A stretch of 64,000 nucleotides of DNA from positions 1 to 64,000 of the forward strand of contig CAOJCG010000008.1 of assembly GCA_948356915.1 (NCBI GenBank). Direction: 5' to 3'. The notes below the pieces were generated by a model, which saw only the letters and a list, made by a program, of their open reading frames with translations, was not told the DNA's origin and made no database searches. The stretch is from an uncultured Clostridiaceae bacterium. Its GTDB lineage: Bacteria; Bacillota; Clostridia; TANB77; CAG-508. The position numbers and the translations under genes were made by a program. How positions within the stretch are numbered: position 1 is the first letter of the stretch; the number at the start of each line of letters is the position of its first letter. Shown here piece after piece: positions 12,001 through 21,771 of the stretch.

Positions 12001-12882
12001 TCATTTTTTCACACTCTTAATTACACTCATTCCTGCAACCATTCCTTCATACACAGCCTTCGCTATTTGCAAAATTCCACCTGTACAATCACCACAAGCA
12101 TATAAGTTTGGTACATTTGTGCTCATATTTTCATTTACTAGTATATTTCCTTTTTCATCTATTCTTGCACCTATTTTTCTTGCCAAGTCACTACTACTTG
12201 CTGTTCCTATTGCTACAAATACTCCATCTATTTTCTTTATAGTATTATCTTCAAAATGTATCTCTTCTATACTCTCACCTCCTCGAAGTTCTTTTATTCT
12301 CTTTTCTTCTACACAAAATTCGTTACTTCTATTTTGTACTACTTCTTCTCCGTTTGTAAGTATTGTTACAGAGTTTGCTACTCTTTTTAATTCTTCTGCT
12401 TCATGTAGTGCATATTCTTTTGCTCCTAATACTGCTACATCTTTGCCTCTAAAGAAAAATGCATCACATGTGGCACAATAGCTTACTCCTTTTCCTTCAT
12501 ATTCCTTTATTCCATTTATTTTAGGTGTTTTTCTTGATGTTCCTGTTGCTATTATTACTGCTTTTGCTTTGTATTTACTATTTATTGTTTCTACAATAAA
12601 GCTATTTTCATAATCTATTTTTAGTACTTCATCTTCTTCAAATTCTACACCTAATTTCTTTGCTTGGTTTATTCCTATTTCTTGTAATTCTTCTCCTGTT
12701 AACGTAGTTTCTAACCCATAATAGTTGTCTATTTTAGTTACTTTTTGTAGTATTCCTATTCCTTTTGAAATTATTAATGTTTTTAAGTTTGACCTTGCTG
12801 TATATAAACTTGCAGATATCCCAGCAGGTCCGCTTCCTATTATAATTACATCATATTCCATGTTTAATATTACACCTTTCAA
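12001..12882 (-). CDS. trxB: Thioredoxin reductase-type NAD(P)/FAD oxidoreductase
   Basis: YDVIIIGSGPAGISASLYTARSNLKTLI, YCATCDAFFF, LYACGDCTGG. Confidence 0.85.
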   Translation of the reverse strand: MKGVILNMEYDVIIIGSGPAGISASLYTARSNLKTLIISKGIGILQKVTKIDNYYGLETTLTGEELQEIGINQAKKLGVEFEEDEVLKIDYENSFIVETINSKYKAKAVIIATGTSRKTPKINGIKEYEGKGVSYCATCDAFFFRGKDVAVLGAKEYALHEAEELKRVANSVTILTNGEEVVQNRSNEFCVEEKRIKELRGGESIEEIHFEDNTIKKIDGVFVAIGTASSSDLARKIGARIDEKGNILVNENMSTNVPNLYACGDCTGGILQIAKAVYEGMVAGMSVIKSVKK

Positions 12883-13009
12883 TACACAAATCTAATTGAA
12901 AAATAATTGTATATTTAGCTAAGTAAATGAATTTTTAATTAATTATACATTGATCAAATTAAAATTCAATGATGCTAAATATTCCAATTACTTTTCAATC
13001 GTGGCTATT

Positions 13010-13904
13010 TTATAATATATCATATATAGTTTTAAAGCTATATCCATTATCTCTTAAATATTGTATTACGCTTGGAAGTGTTTCATACGTCAAAATTTTA
13101 TCTGCTGCATCATGCATTAAAATTACCACACTTTGCTTGTTTCCTACTGTATCTATTACACTTTGAAGTAGCATTTCTTTTGTATGTGCTCCTTCTGCAT
13201 CTTTAGATAACGAATTCCAGTCTAGTGAAACTATTCCATTTTGCCTTAAATACACTTTTGCTTCTCTTTTTATATTTTTGTAATAACCTCCGAACACTTC
13301 CTCCTGGGAACCTAAATACTCTTGAGTGATAATCTGGGTTTGCTAAAGCTTCTTGTATACAACTTTCCGTGTAATTATATTCATCTAATACTGTTTGGCT
13401 ATTTGTGTATATGCTACTATATTTATGAGTATACCCATGATTTGCTATGTAATGCCCTTCTTCAAATTCCCTTTTTATTAAGTCTGGATTTGATTTTGCT
13501 CTATTTCCTAAAACAAAAAATGTCGCTTTTATATTTTCTTGTTTTAATAAATCTAATATAAATGGTGTAACAGATGCTGTTGGTCCATCATCAAATGTTA
13601 AGAATACTCTTTTTTCTTCTGACGAGTATATATTTTCTATAGCTGTCATTTGTTCTTCTGTTAAAGTGTTAGCATTTTTCAATCTTTTTGCTTCTTTTTC
13701 TTGCTCTAATCTTTTTTGTTCTTCTATTATTTCTTGTTCTTTTTGTAGTTCTTGCTCTAGCTTTTTATCTTTCATATATTTTGCGTATTTTATTCCACCA
13801 TAAATAGATAATAGTATTATAACAAGTGCTATTAATACTACTATAAATATTTTCCATTTATTTATTTTTGGTTTAACTATTGTTAAATTATATGGATAAT
13901 ACAT
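13010..13904 (-). CDS. Polysaccharide deacetylase (NodB-like), split in two frames
   Basis: RVFLTFDDGPTASVTPFILDLLKQENIKATFFVLGNRA...HGYTHKYSSIY...FRFPGGSV | GGYYKNIKREAKVYLRQNGIVSLDWN...ILMHDAADK; break at CGG complement(13290..13292). Confidence 0.8.
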
Positions 13905-14116
13905 TTTTTCACCTTTTTTGACATTTTTCTTTTATTATTATATACAGTTTATTTATTTTTAACAAGAGAAAAAGTAAAAATAGTGCAATTTTATTAAAAC
14001 TGCACTATTTTTACTTTACATTTTTTATGGAATAAAAAAACAATTTTCCTTTATTTATAATATATTTTAAGATTTACAATGTTTAACAACTTGGTATAGT
14101 CAAACCATTTTTGTTT

Positions 14117-15022
14117 TTATTTATCTTTAAAAATTCCTTTTGTTCCAAAAGTATCTATCCAACTATTCAGATATGTTTTATTTTTTGTTGCCTTTAACGC
14201 CTTTCTAAGCTTATATAAATTTGCTCCTTCTATATGCTTTGCAAAATAATATATATCATATGCGTCTCCATATTTTATTAATATATCTTCTAATTTTGCA
14301 ATATTCGCTCCTTTTACAGTTTTTGCAAATTTTTCTACCTGATAAACATTATCACTATTTACACATTTTATAAAAGCATCTTCAAGTTTTTCGATATTAG
14401 CACCATTTACACTTGATGCAAAAGCATGTATATCATATATATAATTGCCATTTATAACTATATCTTCGAGTTTTGAAATGTTTATTCCTTTAGTATTAGT
14501 TTGTGCCCATGACAAACAAATTCTATCATTGTTTGAAGCAATTATGATGTCATCTATTTCTTTTATTTCATCTTCTTGCATAATATGTCCCTTTTCTTTA
14601 CTCAGTATAAAAAATTCATACACAACATAAGCATTATCTTCACTATTTATAAGTGCTTTCTTTATCTTTTCATAATTTGAGCCTTTTACAAGTTTATAAA
14701 AGTCTAATATTGCTTGTTTATCTGTACTTGCAATTACTGCATCTTCAAGCTTTTCTATATTGATTACTTCTTTAGCATTGGTTATATATTTATAAATTTC
14801 ATCAATATTATTTGAAGCAATAACAACCTGCTCTAATTTATTAAGTTGCTGCCTTGAAAGCTGTGGAAATTCTTGTACAAACTTTCTTACAAACTTTTCG
14901 TCGCCTAACTCTACTACTGCATCAACAAGTTCTTCTAACGTGTTACCATGTACGTACTTTCTAATATCTTCTGAAACCCGTACACTAAAGCTAAATTTTT
15001 TCGAAATGTTTAATTTTTCCAT
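14117..15022 (-). CDS. Helical-repeat hypothetical protein with tandem 'GANIxKLEDxxIK' repeats
   Basis: Repeats such as INISKLEDIVINGNYIYDIHAFASSVNGANIEKLEDAFIKCVNSDNVYQVEKFAKTVKGANIAKLEDILIKYGDAYDIYYFAKHIEGAN. Confidence 0.6.
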   Translation of the reverse strand: MEKLNISKKFSFSVRVSEDIRKYVHGNTLEELVDAVVELGDEKFVRKFVQEFPQLSRQQLNKLEQVVIASNNIDEIYKYITNAKEVINIEKLEDAVIASTDKQAILDFYKLVKGSNYEKIKKALINSEDNAYVVYEFFILSKEKGHIMQEDEIKEIDDIIIASNNDRICLSWAQTNTKGINISKLEDIVINGNYIYDIHAFASSVNGANIEKLEDAFIKCVNSDNVYQVEKFAKTVKGANIAKLEDILIKYGDAYDIYYFAKHIEGANLYKLRKALKATKNKTYLNSWIDTFGTKGIFKDK

Positions 15023-15129
15023 GTTATTTTCCTCCTAAAATAATTATTTTGTTAGAGTTACTTTTCTTACATATTTACAGTTTCGCATACAATATATCAT
15101 CTTTACATAATTTTATCAATTGTTTTATG

Positions 15130-15900
15130 TTATTTTCTTTTCATGTTTCTTATTATTTTCTTAGTTTCTTCATCTACTCTATATGATTCAATAATCTTTT
15201 GCAGAGCTTTATTGTATGTCCAATCGTCTATTTTATTGTTTTTAAGTAATTCCATTGTCTTTTTAGGGAATTTTACAAATGCTACTTGAATTGTCCATGC
15301 TACTGCCATTTTTACATAGTAACCTTCATGTTTTACGTTATTTAGTATTTCTAGCACTTTATCTATATATTGTTCTGTTATATAAAAATCTAGCATCATT
15401 ACTATTCCAAAGCGTAATTCAAATTCTTTTTCTGATTTTAAATATTTTTGTATAAAGTTCCACATATATTCCATATTTTTCTTTGTAATTTTAAATCCTG
15501 CTACTGATACATCACATACTGCCCAGCTATTTATTTTTGGAATAAATTTTTCTAAATATTTGCAAAAGTTTTGTATATCTGTTTTCCATAAGCCTAGTAC
15601 CATTCCTTGTAGTAATATTTCTTCATATGAATTATCTAAAGCATTTTCTAAATATTCCTCTACATTTTCATTTTTTGCAATTTCTTTCGCAAAGTTCCTT
15701 AAAACTGGTACTCTAACTCCTATAATTTCATTACTATTAGGGCATAATCCTGTATGAAATTCCTTATATTTTTCATCTGCCATTTCTTCTATTTTTCTTC
15801 TTATCTCTTTATTAGTCATATTATTAATACTTCCTCTTTTACTTTTTCTTGTATTATAACAAAAAAATAATTTAAAGTCATTATTTTTTTGCTTTTTCAT
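15130..15900 (-). CDS. AlkD-like DNA alkylation repair (HEAT-repeat) protein
   Basis: IIGVRVPVLRNFAKEIAKN...WAVCDVSVAGFKIT...RFGIVMMLDFYI...MAVAWTIQVAFVKFPKKTMELL. Confidence 0.75.
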   Translation of the reverse strand: MKKQKNNDFKLFFCYNTRKSKRGSINNMTNKEIRRKIEEMADEKYKEFHTGLCPNSNEIIGVRVPVLRNFAKEIAKNENVEEYLENALDNSYEEILLQGMVLGLWKTDIQNFCKYLEKFIPKINSWAVCDVSVAGFKITKKNMEYMWNFIQKYLKSEKEFELRFGIVMMLDFYITEQYIDKVLEILNNVKHEGYYVKMAVAWTIQVAFVKFPKKTMELLKNNKIDDWTYNKALQKIIESYRVDEETKKIIRNMKRK

Positions 15901-15945
15901 TATTAATGTTTGACTATATTAAATTAATTTTGTATAATATACATA

Positions 15946-16632
15946 ATGTACAAATACTTTAAGGAGGTATATGCAATGATTATTGAGTTACCAAAACATA
16001 ACCCTACTGGTATTACAATTATAAATGAACATATGAAAATTGAATATGGAACTTTGAAAATTAGATTTCCATATTCTCTCCGGAAATCAATGTATTCTCT
16101 TACTTATAAAATAAAAGGGAAACATAAATGTTTTTATTGTGGATGCGAAATATCTAATGGTAAAGCCACATTAGATCATTTATTTCCTCAATATTTAGGA
16201 GGACCTACTATTACCGATAATTTAGTACCTTCTTGCATGGTGTGCAATACTAGAAAGTCTAATATGACTCAAAATCAGTTCAAAGTTTTTCTTTCTTTAT
16301 CTACAAAAGCTCGAAAGAGATATTTGAATGATTTACAAGCAAATTCCGAAGTTATTCGTAAAAGTGGTAATTTTGTGTTACCCAAAAAATGGTTAGAAGA
16401 AAAAGAAGTACTTCTTATTAATACTAATTCTTTATTATCTAAAGATTGTGTCTACAACAAATATAGGAACATTCAAGAATATTACAAAAAATACGGCCAA
16501 TTTCAGGAACCTCTAATTATAGACAAAAATAACTTTTTATTGGATGGTTTTTACATATTAATGTATGCCAAAAATCATAATATTCAAAAGGTTCCAGTTA
16601 TTACTTTAGAAAATGTAGAAGTGTATTTTTAA
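15946..16632 (+). CDS. HNH endonuclease-like protein with C-terminal ParB/Srx-like segment
   Basis: CFYCGCEISNGKATLDHLFPQYLGGPTITDNLVPSCMVCNTRKSNM; C-term FQEPLIIDKNNFLLDGFYILMYAKNHNIQKVPVITL. Likely start ATG 15976 after AAGGAGG. Confidence 0.7.
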   Translation: MYKYFKEVYAMIIELPKHNPTGITIINEHMKIEYGTLKIRFPYSLRKSMYSLTYKIKGKHKCFYCGCEISNGKATLDHLFPQYLGGPTITDNLVPSCMVCNTRKSNMTQNQFKVFLSLSTKARKRYLNDLQANSEVIRKSGNFVLPKKWLEEKEVLLINTNSLLSKDCVYNKYRNIQEYYKKYGQFQEPLIIDKNNFLLDGFYILMYAKNHNIQKVPVITLENVEVYF

Positions 16633-16651
16633 AAAATAGGCTATAAAAAAT

Positions 16652-16700
16652 AAGAATAAAATTTTCTAAGCTCATTCTTCGCTAAGAAAATTTTATTCTT
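16652..16700. repeat. Inverted repeat
   Basis: AAGAATAAAATTTTCTAAGC (16652-16671) / GCTAAGAAAATTTTATTCTT (16681-16700). Confidence 0.65.
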
Positions 16701-16829
16701 CCATAACCATCTTCTACTGAAACTCACCTTCTTCGTTTTACTACGCATAAGTTATCTGTAACTCACTAATAATGTTCGAACAGCTAACTTAACTATCGTG
16801 GATGACTTTTCTAAGAATATAAAAAAAGA

Positions 16830-16928
16830 GAAGCATAAAAATTAATAGATATAGATAACTTTTTTATAACATTTTAATTATATTTGTTAGTTTGAAAGTT
16901 ATCTACAGCTATTAAATTTTTATGCTTC
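16830..16928. repeat. Nested fold-back inverted repeat (MITE-like)
   Basis: GAAGCATAAAAATTAATAG (16830-16848) with CTATTAAATTTTTATGCTTC (16909-16928), inner AGATAACTTT/AAAGTTATCT. Confidence 0.7.
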
Positions 16929-17019
16929 ATTTTTTTACAGCTCTTTTTTTCTTTTTTTCTTATTTTTCCTTGCACAATTTATTATTTTCTGTTATTATAT
17001 AAAAGTATTAAAAATATAT

Positions 17020-17102
17020 GCCGATGTGGCGGAACTGGCAGACGCACACGACTCAAAATCGTGCGGGAAACCATGTGGGTTCGAGTCCCACCATCGGCAC
17101 CA
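17020..17102 (+). tRNA. tRNA-Leu (anticodon CAA), CCA encoded
   Basis: gccgatgtggcggaactggcagacgcacacgactcaaaatcgtgcgggaaaccatgtgggttcgagtcccaccatcggcacca. Confidence 0.9.
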
Positions 17103-17202
17103 GTATGGATGTTTTTATGGGATTTAGCGTCCTATAGGAACATTTTTTGGGATAATGAAAACCCCGTGTTATACGTGGAGTTTTCATTATTCAACAAAAC
17201 AA

Positions 17203-17228
17203 AAGCAGCCATTTTGCTGCTTTTGTTG
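17203..17228. terminator. Bidirectional hairpin terminator candidate
   Basis: CAAAAGCAGCCATTTTGCTGCTTTTG between tRNA-Leu and the convergent aminotransferase gene. Confidence 0.55.
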
Positions 17229-17237
17229 GTAAAATTA

Positions 17238-19310
17238 TTACTTCAGTTGAAAATAGAAACCATATTCTTTATAAGTTCTATCTCCTATTTTTACTTGTTT
17301 TTCTTTTACTATTTTTCCTCCAAGTTTTTTGTAAAAATTAATTGCATTTTCGTTATCACTAAGACACCATACAATCATATTGTTTTTATCAAGATTGCTT
17401 AATTCTTTGCATGTTTCTGTAAATAAAGCTGTTCCAATCCCTCTACCTATTTCAGCTGGTTTAATGTAAAGGCTAACTAACTCTGATTGGAATTCATCTT
17501 CATTTGGTGTTGTATTGTAGCAAGCATATCCTAATACTTCTTCTCCTCTTACTGCCACAAGTACTAAGTCTTTGTACTCTTCAAAGCTAGCTTCGTAGCG
17601 TTCTGCTTGCTCATCGTAGCTTAAAGAGTTAAGATAGTCTGATGAAATGATTAAGTCATATGCATTTTTCCAGCCATCTACTTTAATTCTTGCCATCTGT
17701 TTTTGGTCTTTAAACTCATTCTTCCGAATAATGTAGTCGTCTTTGGGCTCAAGAAGTAAAATTGCATTATGGATATTTGAAATGCCTTGAATGAGTTTAT
17801 CTTCATCAATTGCATAACTCACTCTTCCTACAAGTTCATCTTTATATGGCCATGATATAGACTGCCCTACCAAGAACCTTGTTCTAGAAGTTCCATAGAA
17901 AAATATGAGTAAGTCTTTTTCAGTTCTTATTGTATGTTTTTTATACTTCATTCCCTTAATTTTGGTAAAATCCAAAATTGCAAAAAAACCTGCTTCTGGT
18001 TCCAAGTTTTGTGGAAAATCTACCATAGGAATTCCAGCTAAAAGTTTAGATATTTCCTTATAAACTACCTTTTTGTTCTCTTCTTTAGAACTTAAATTTT
18101 GCATTACAGAATTTATTATTCTTTCCCTATATTTAGGTTCTGCTGCCTCAATGCCATTAACAAGCGCTTTTAAAAGGTTATACCTGTAAACATACAATTC
18201 TCTTAGCTCATCAAAATAAGCATCATAAGCTTTGTACCTTTCCTCTGTTGCATTATATGCTCCTGCAAGTGCTTCCCCTGTTATGCTGGGAACTGAATCA
18301 AAGGCCTGGAAAGTTTTATTTACTATTCCATAAATTATAGCTTCATCTGCAACTACAAAGCCAGCTCTTGCATCTGCCATTTCATAACTTTTTGATAAGC
18401 CAAATAACGAAATTGTATTTTTAAATACTCCCTTTTTGTTAATTGTTGCAATTGGCATAGCTATATTATCCTTATCATAGGTAATATCCCTATATACCAA
18501 ATCATCAATTACAAAAACCCCTCGCTTTTGGCACACTTCTGAAATTTGCCACAATAATTCTTCTTGTTTCTTTCCCATTACCTTTCCTGTTGGATTATTG
18601 GGGTTAGCGTTTAAAAATGCTACTACTCTTGGGACATACCCTAATCTTCTATGATGGGCTTGCTGCAGGCTTTCATTGATTTGGTCAATTCTATTAGCCA
18701 GCTTGATAGGATTTATTAAGAAGTCATCTTCCCTTTCAAGGTTTACTACTTCTACATCTGCCCCTGACCTTTCTGTTCTAATAGTGAAAAGACCATAACT
18801 TGGTCCAGTTACCAATACTACATCATAAGGCTTAGAAATTAAGCTTATAATTTGATTGTAAAGTATTGAAGTAGACGCAGAGAAAGTTATATTGTGTACA
18901 GAAAGTCCTTTTTCATCAATGTTATCACGATTATATGGCTCTGTATTTATAAATCCTTCTTTTTCCACATAATCTAATAATTGCTGTCTTATGCTATCAG
19001 CCCCTTCAGTATATGGATATCTATACATCAAAGCTTCTCTTGCATATTTTTCCATAGCTTTTGCCGCTGGTGGAAATGGTTTAAAACATATAGGGTTTCC
19101 TCCGCCTAGGTCTAAGTCTGGCAATGTAGCAATGTTTTCATCTCTTACTCCATAGCCATAAAACTGTATTGCATCTGCAATTTCTTGCACAGTTGGGTTA
19201 AACCGTTTTCCGTCATGCCTAACACCAATATCCGGCAAGCCAAACCTCCGGTTTCTTAAATCTGGGTTGTCTCTTAAAAATCTGTCAATTGCTCTTGATT
19301 TTGTCAGCAT
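17238..19310 (-). CDS. PLP-dependent class I/II aminotransferase fused to C-terminal GNAT acetyltransferase
   Basis: AFLNANPNNPTGKVMG, FVIDDLVYRDITYD, SLFGLSKSYEMADARAGFVV; C-term VLVAVRGEEVLGYACYN...LYIKPAEIGRGIGTALFTETCKELSN...NENAINFYKKLGGKIV. Confidence 0.8.
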   Translation of the reverse strand: MLTKSRAIDRFLRDNPDLRNRRFGLPDIGVRHDGKRFNPTVQEIADAIQFYGYGVRDENIATLPDLDLGGGNPICFKPFPPAAKAMEKYAREALMYRYPYTEGADSIRQQLLDYVEKEGFINTEPYNRDNIDEKGLSVHNITFSASTSILYNQIISLISKPYDVVLVTGPSYGLFTIRTERSGADVEVVNLEREDDFLINPIKLANRIDQINESLQQAHHRRLGYVPRVVAFLNANPNNPTGKVMGKKQEELLWQISEVCQKRGVFVIDDLVYRDITYDKDNIAMPIATINKKGVFKNTISLFGLSKSYEMADARAGFVVADEAIIYGIVNKTFQAFDSVPSITGEALAGAYNATEERYKAYDAYFDELRELYVYRYNLLKALVNGIEAAEPKYRERIINSVMQNLSSKEENKKVVYKEISKLLAGIPMVDFPQNLEPEAGFFAILDFTKIKGMKYKKHTIRTEKDLLIFFYGTSRTRFLVGQSISWPYKDELVGRVSYAIDEDKLIQGISNIHNAILLLEPKDDYIIRKNEFKDQKQMARIKVDGWKNAYDLIISSDYLNSLSYDEQAERYEASFEEYKDLVLVAVRGEEVLGYACYNTTPNEDEFQSELVSLYIKPAEIGRGIGTALFTETCKELSNLDKNNMIVWCLSDNENAINFYKKLGGKIVKEKQVKIGDRTYKEYGFYFQLK

Positions 19311-19423
19311 ATATTTTACCTCCTATTATTAATCTACATAATATTATAGCATATCGATGGACAAATGTAAATATAAAAAAGTTTCAAAAAATGAAAATTC
19401 ATTCATTTTTTGAAACTTTTTTA

Positions 19424-20737
19424 TTATCCTTCATAACCTGGTTTCCCTAGTAGTTTAAACATATTTGTCTTATACTTTTCAACCCCCGGTTGGTCAAATG
19501 GATTTATTCCTAATAACTTTCCTGACACTGCGCATGCTAGTTCAAAGAAATATATTAAATGACCTATTGCTTCTTCATTTAATTTTTCTATGTTTATTAC
19601 TATATTTGGTACTCCACCTTCTACATGTGCTTTTATTGTTCCTTCCATTGCTTTTCTATTTACGTAGTCTAGTGTTTTTCCTGTAATATAGTTTAAACCA
19701 TCTAAATTGTCTTCATCTAAATTTATAGTTATTTCTGATTTTGTTTTTTCTACATTTAGTACTGTTTCAAATAAATTTCTTCTTCCTTCTTGTATATATT
19801 GCCCCATAGAGTGTAAGTCAGTTGTAAATTCTGCTCCTGATGGATATATTCCTTTCTTCTCTTTTCCTTCACTTTCTCCATATAGTTGTTTCCACCATTC
19901 TATAAAGAAGTGCATTTTTGGTTCATATGTTACTAATATTTCTATATTTTTTTCTTTTTGATATAGAATATTTCTTAAAACTGCATATTTATAACAATCA
20001 TTATATTTTAAGTTTTTATCAGAGTATTTTTCTTCTGCAAATTTTGCTCCTTGCATTAATTTATCTATGTCTATTCCTGCTACTGCTATTGGCAGTAAAC
20101 CAACTGGTGTTAATACTGAGTATCTCCCTCCTACACTATTTGGTATAACAAAAGTTTCATATCCTTCTTCTTCTGATAATTTCTTTAATGCTCCTTTTTT
20201 ACTATCTGTTGTTACATATATTCTTTTTCTTGCCTCTTCTACTCCATATTTATTTTCTAGAAATTCTCTAAATACTCTAAATGCTATTGCTGGTTCTGTT
20301 GTTGTTCCTGATTTTGAAATTACATTTATTGAAATATCTCTATCCCCTATTAAATCAATAATATCTTCTAAATATGTTCCACTAATATTGTTACCTACAT
20401 ATAATACTTGTGGCACTTTTCTTTTCTCTTTTCCTAAATAATTTTGAAAGGTATGTGTTAAACTTTCAATTACTGCTCTTGCACCTAAGTATGAACCACC
20501 TATTCCTATAACTAATAAAATTTCAGAATCTTCTTTTATTTTTTTTGCACATTTTTGTATTCTTGCAAATTCTTCTTTATCATAATTTGAAGGCAAATTA
20601 AGCCACCCTAAAAATTCATTTTCATTATCTTTTTTACTATGTAATTCTTCATATATCTCTTCTACCTTTTTAGAATATTCCATAATTTCCTTTAAATTTA
20701 TACCTGAATTTTCTATATTCAACTTAATATTTGGCAT
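19424..20737 (-). CDS. pgi: Glucose-6-phosphate isomerase
   Basis: [52 protein letters not shown]. Confidence 0.9.
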   Translation of the reverse strand: MPNIKLNIENSGINLKEIMEYSKKVEEIYEELHSKKDNENEFLGWLNLPSNYDKEEFARIQKCAKKIKEDSEILLVIGIGGSYLGARAVIESLTHTFQNYLGKEKRKVPQVLYVGNNISGTYLEDIIDLIGDRDISINVISKSGTTTEPAIAFRVFREFLENKYGVEEARKRIYVTTDSKKGALKKLSEEEGYETFVIPNSVGGRYSVLTPVGLLPIAVAGIDIDKLMQGAKFAEEKYSDKNLKYNDCYKYAVLRNILYQKEKNIEILVTYEPKMHFFIEWWKQLYGESEGKEKKGIYPSGAEFTTDLHSMGQYIQEGRRNLFETVLNVEKTKSEITINLDEDNLDGLNYITGKTLDYVNRKAMEGTIKAHVEGGVPNIVINIEKLNEEAIGHLIYFFELACAVSGKLLGINPFDQPGVEKYKTNMFKLLGKPGYEG

Positions 20738-20893
20738 GTTTTTCCTCCTTAGTTAAACGATTTGTAAAGTTTTGGACACGTCCCAAACTTTACCTATCAT
20801 TTTATAAATTATATTTTATATCATTAAAATATTTTATGCAACTATTTTATTGCTTTTTTATTTCTTTTGTAGGATAATATTTATGGTGATAAT

Positions 20894-21583
20894 ATGACGA
20901 GTTTTTTATTAAAAATTATAGGAATATTTACTATGCTTTGCGACCACAGTTGCGACGCTTTTATAGGGCATTTTTCTTTTTTGAACCTTATTGGAAGAAT
21001 AGCATTTCCTATATTTGCATTTCAAATTGTACAAGGGTATATTCATACTCATAATGTGAAGAATTATGCTTTACGATTATTTGCTTTTGCATGTATTTCG
21101 CAAATTCCATTTATGCTATTTTTATCAACTTTTTACGATAGTTATTATTTAAATATATTTTTTACACTATTTTTAGGTGTTATTGTTTTATATGGTTTTG
21201 ATAAAATTAAGAATAGATATTTAGGTGTTTTATTTGCTATATTAATTTGCGCTATTGGGCATTTTATACAAGTAGATTATGGTGCTTATGGTATAGCTGT
21301 TATATTTTTATTTTACGTTTTTAGTAAAATATTTCCTAATCAAAAAATTCTTATGTGCTTTAACTTTGCATTAGTAACTACTATAAAATATTTGCCAGAT
21401 ATAATTTCATATCCTAGTGTAGCATATGTATATGTCTCTTGTATTATCTTTACATGTATAGCATTAATACCAATTTGCATATACAATGGAAAGCAAGGCC
21501 TTAAAGTAAAATATTTATTTTATGCGTTTTACCCTGTACATTTATTAGTGCTTTATTTTATAGTACATTTTTTAACATTGTAA
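20894..21583 (+). CDS. TraX-family membrane protein
   Basis: MTSFLLKIIGIFTMLCDHSCDAFIGHFSFLNLIGRIAFPIFAFQIVQGYIHT...; multi-TM. Confidence 0.65.
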   Translation: MTSFLLKIIGIFTMLCDHSCDAFIGHFSFLNLIGRIAFPIFAFQIVQGYIHTHNVKNYALRLFAFACISQIPFMLFLSTFYDSYYLNIFFTLFLGVIVLYGFDKIKNRYLGVLFAILICAIGHFIQVDYGAYGIAVIFLFYVFSKIFPNQKILMCFNFALVTTIKYLPDIISYPSVAYVYVSCIIFTCIALIPICIYNGKQGLKVKYLFYAFYPVHLLVLYFIVHFLTL

Positions 21584-21595
21584 TAATTTAATATA

Positions 21596-21744
21596 TCCGT
21601 AGGGGCTTAATCAGTTAGGCATGCATATAAGGAATACCGAATTACGCCCATTTCATAATCTAATTTAAAATATAAATTTTAAAAAAACAGGGCGTAATTC
21701 GGTAAATTCTTTTAGGTATTCCTAACCGATTAAGCCCCTACGGA
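21596..21744. repeat. 149-bp nested fold-back element
   Basis: TCCGTAGGGGCTTAATCAGTTAGG ... CCTAACCGATTAAGCCCCTACGGA (23/24 inverted), inner GGAATACCGAATTACGCCC/GGGCGTAATTCGGTA... Confidence 0.75.
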
Positions 21745-21771
21745 TTTTTTAATTTCGCTAATATATATTTT

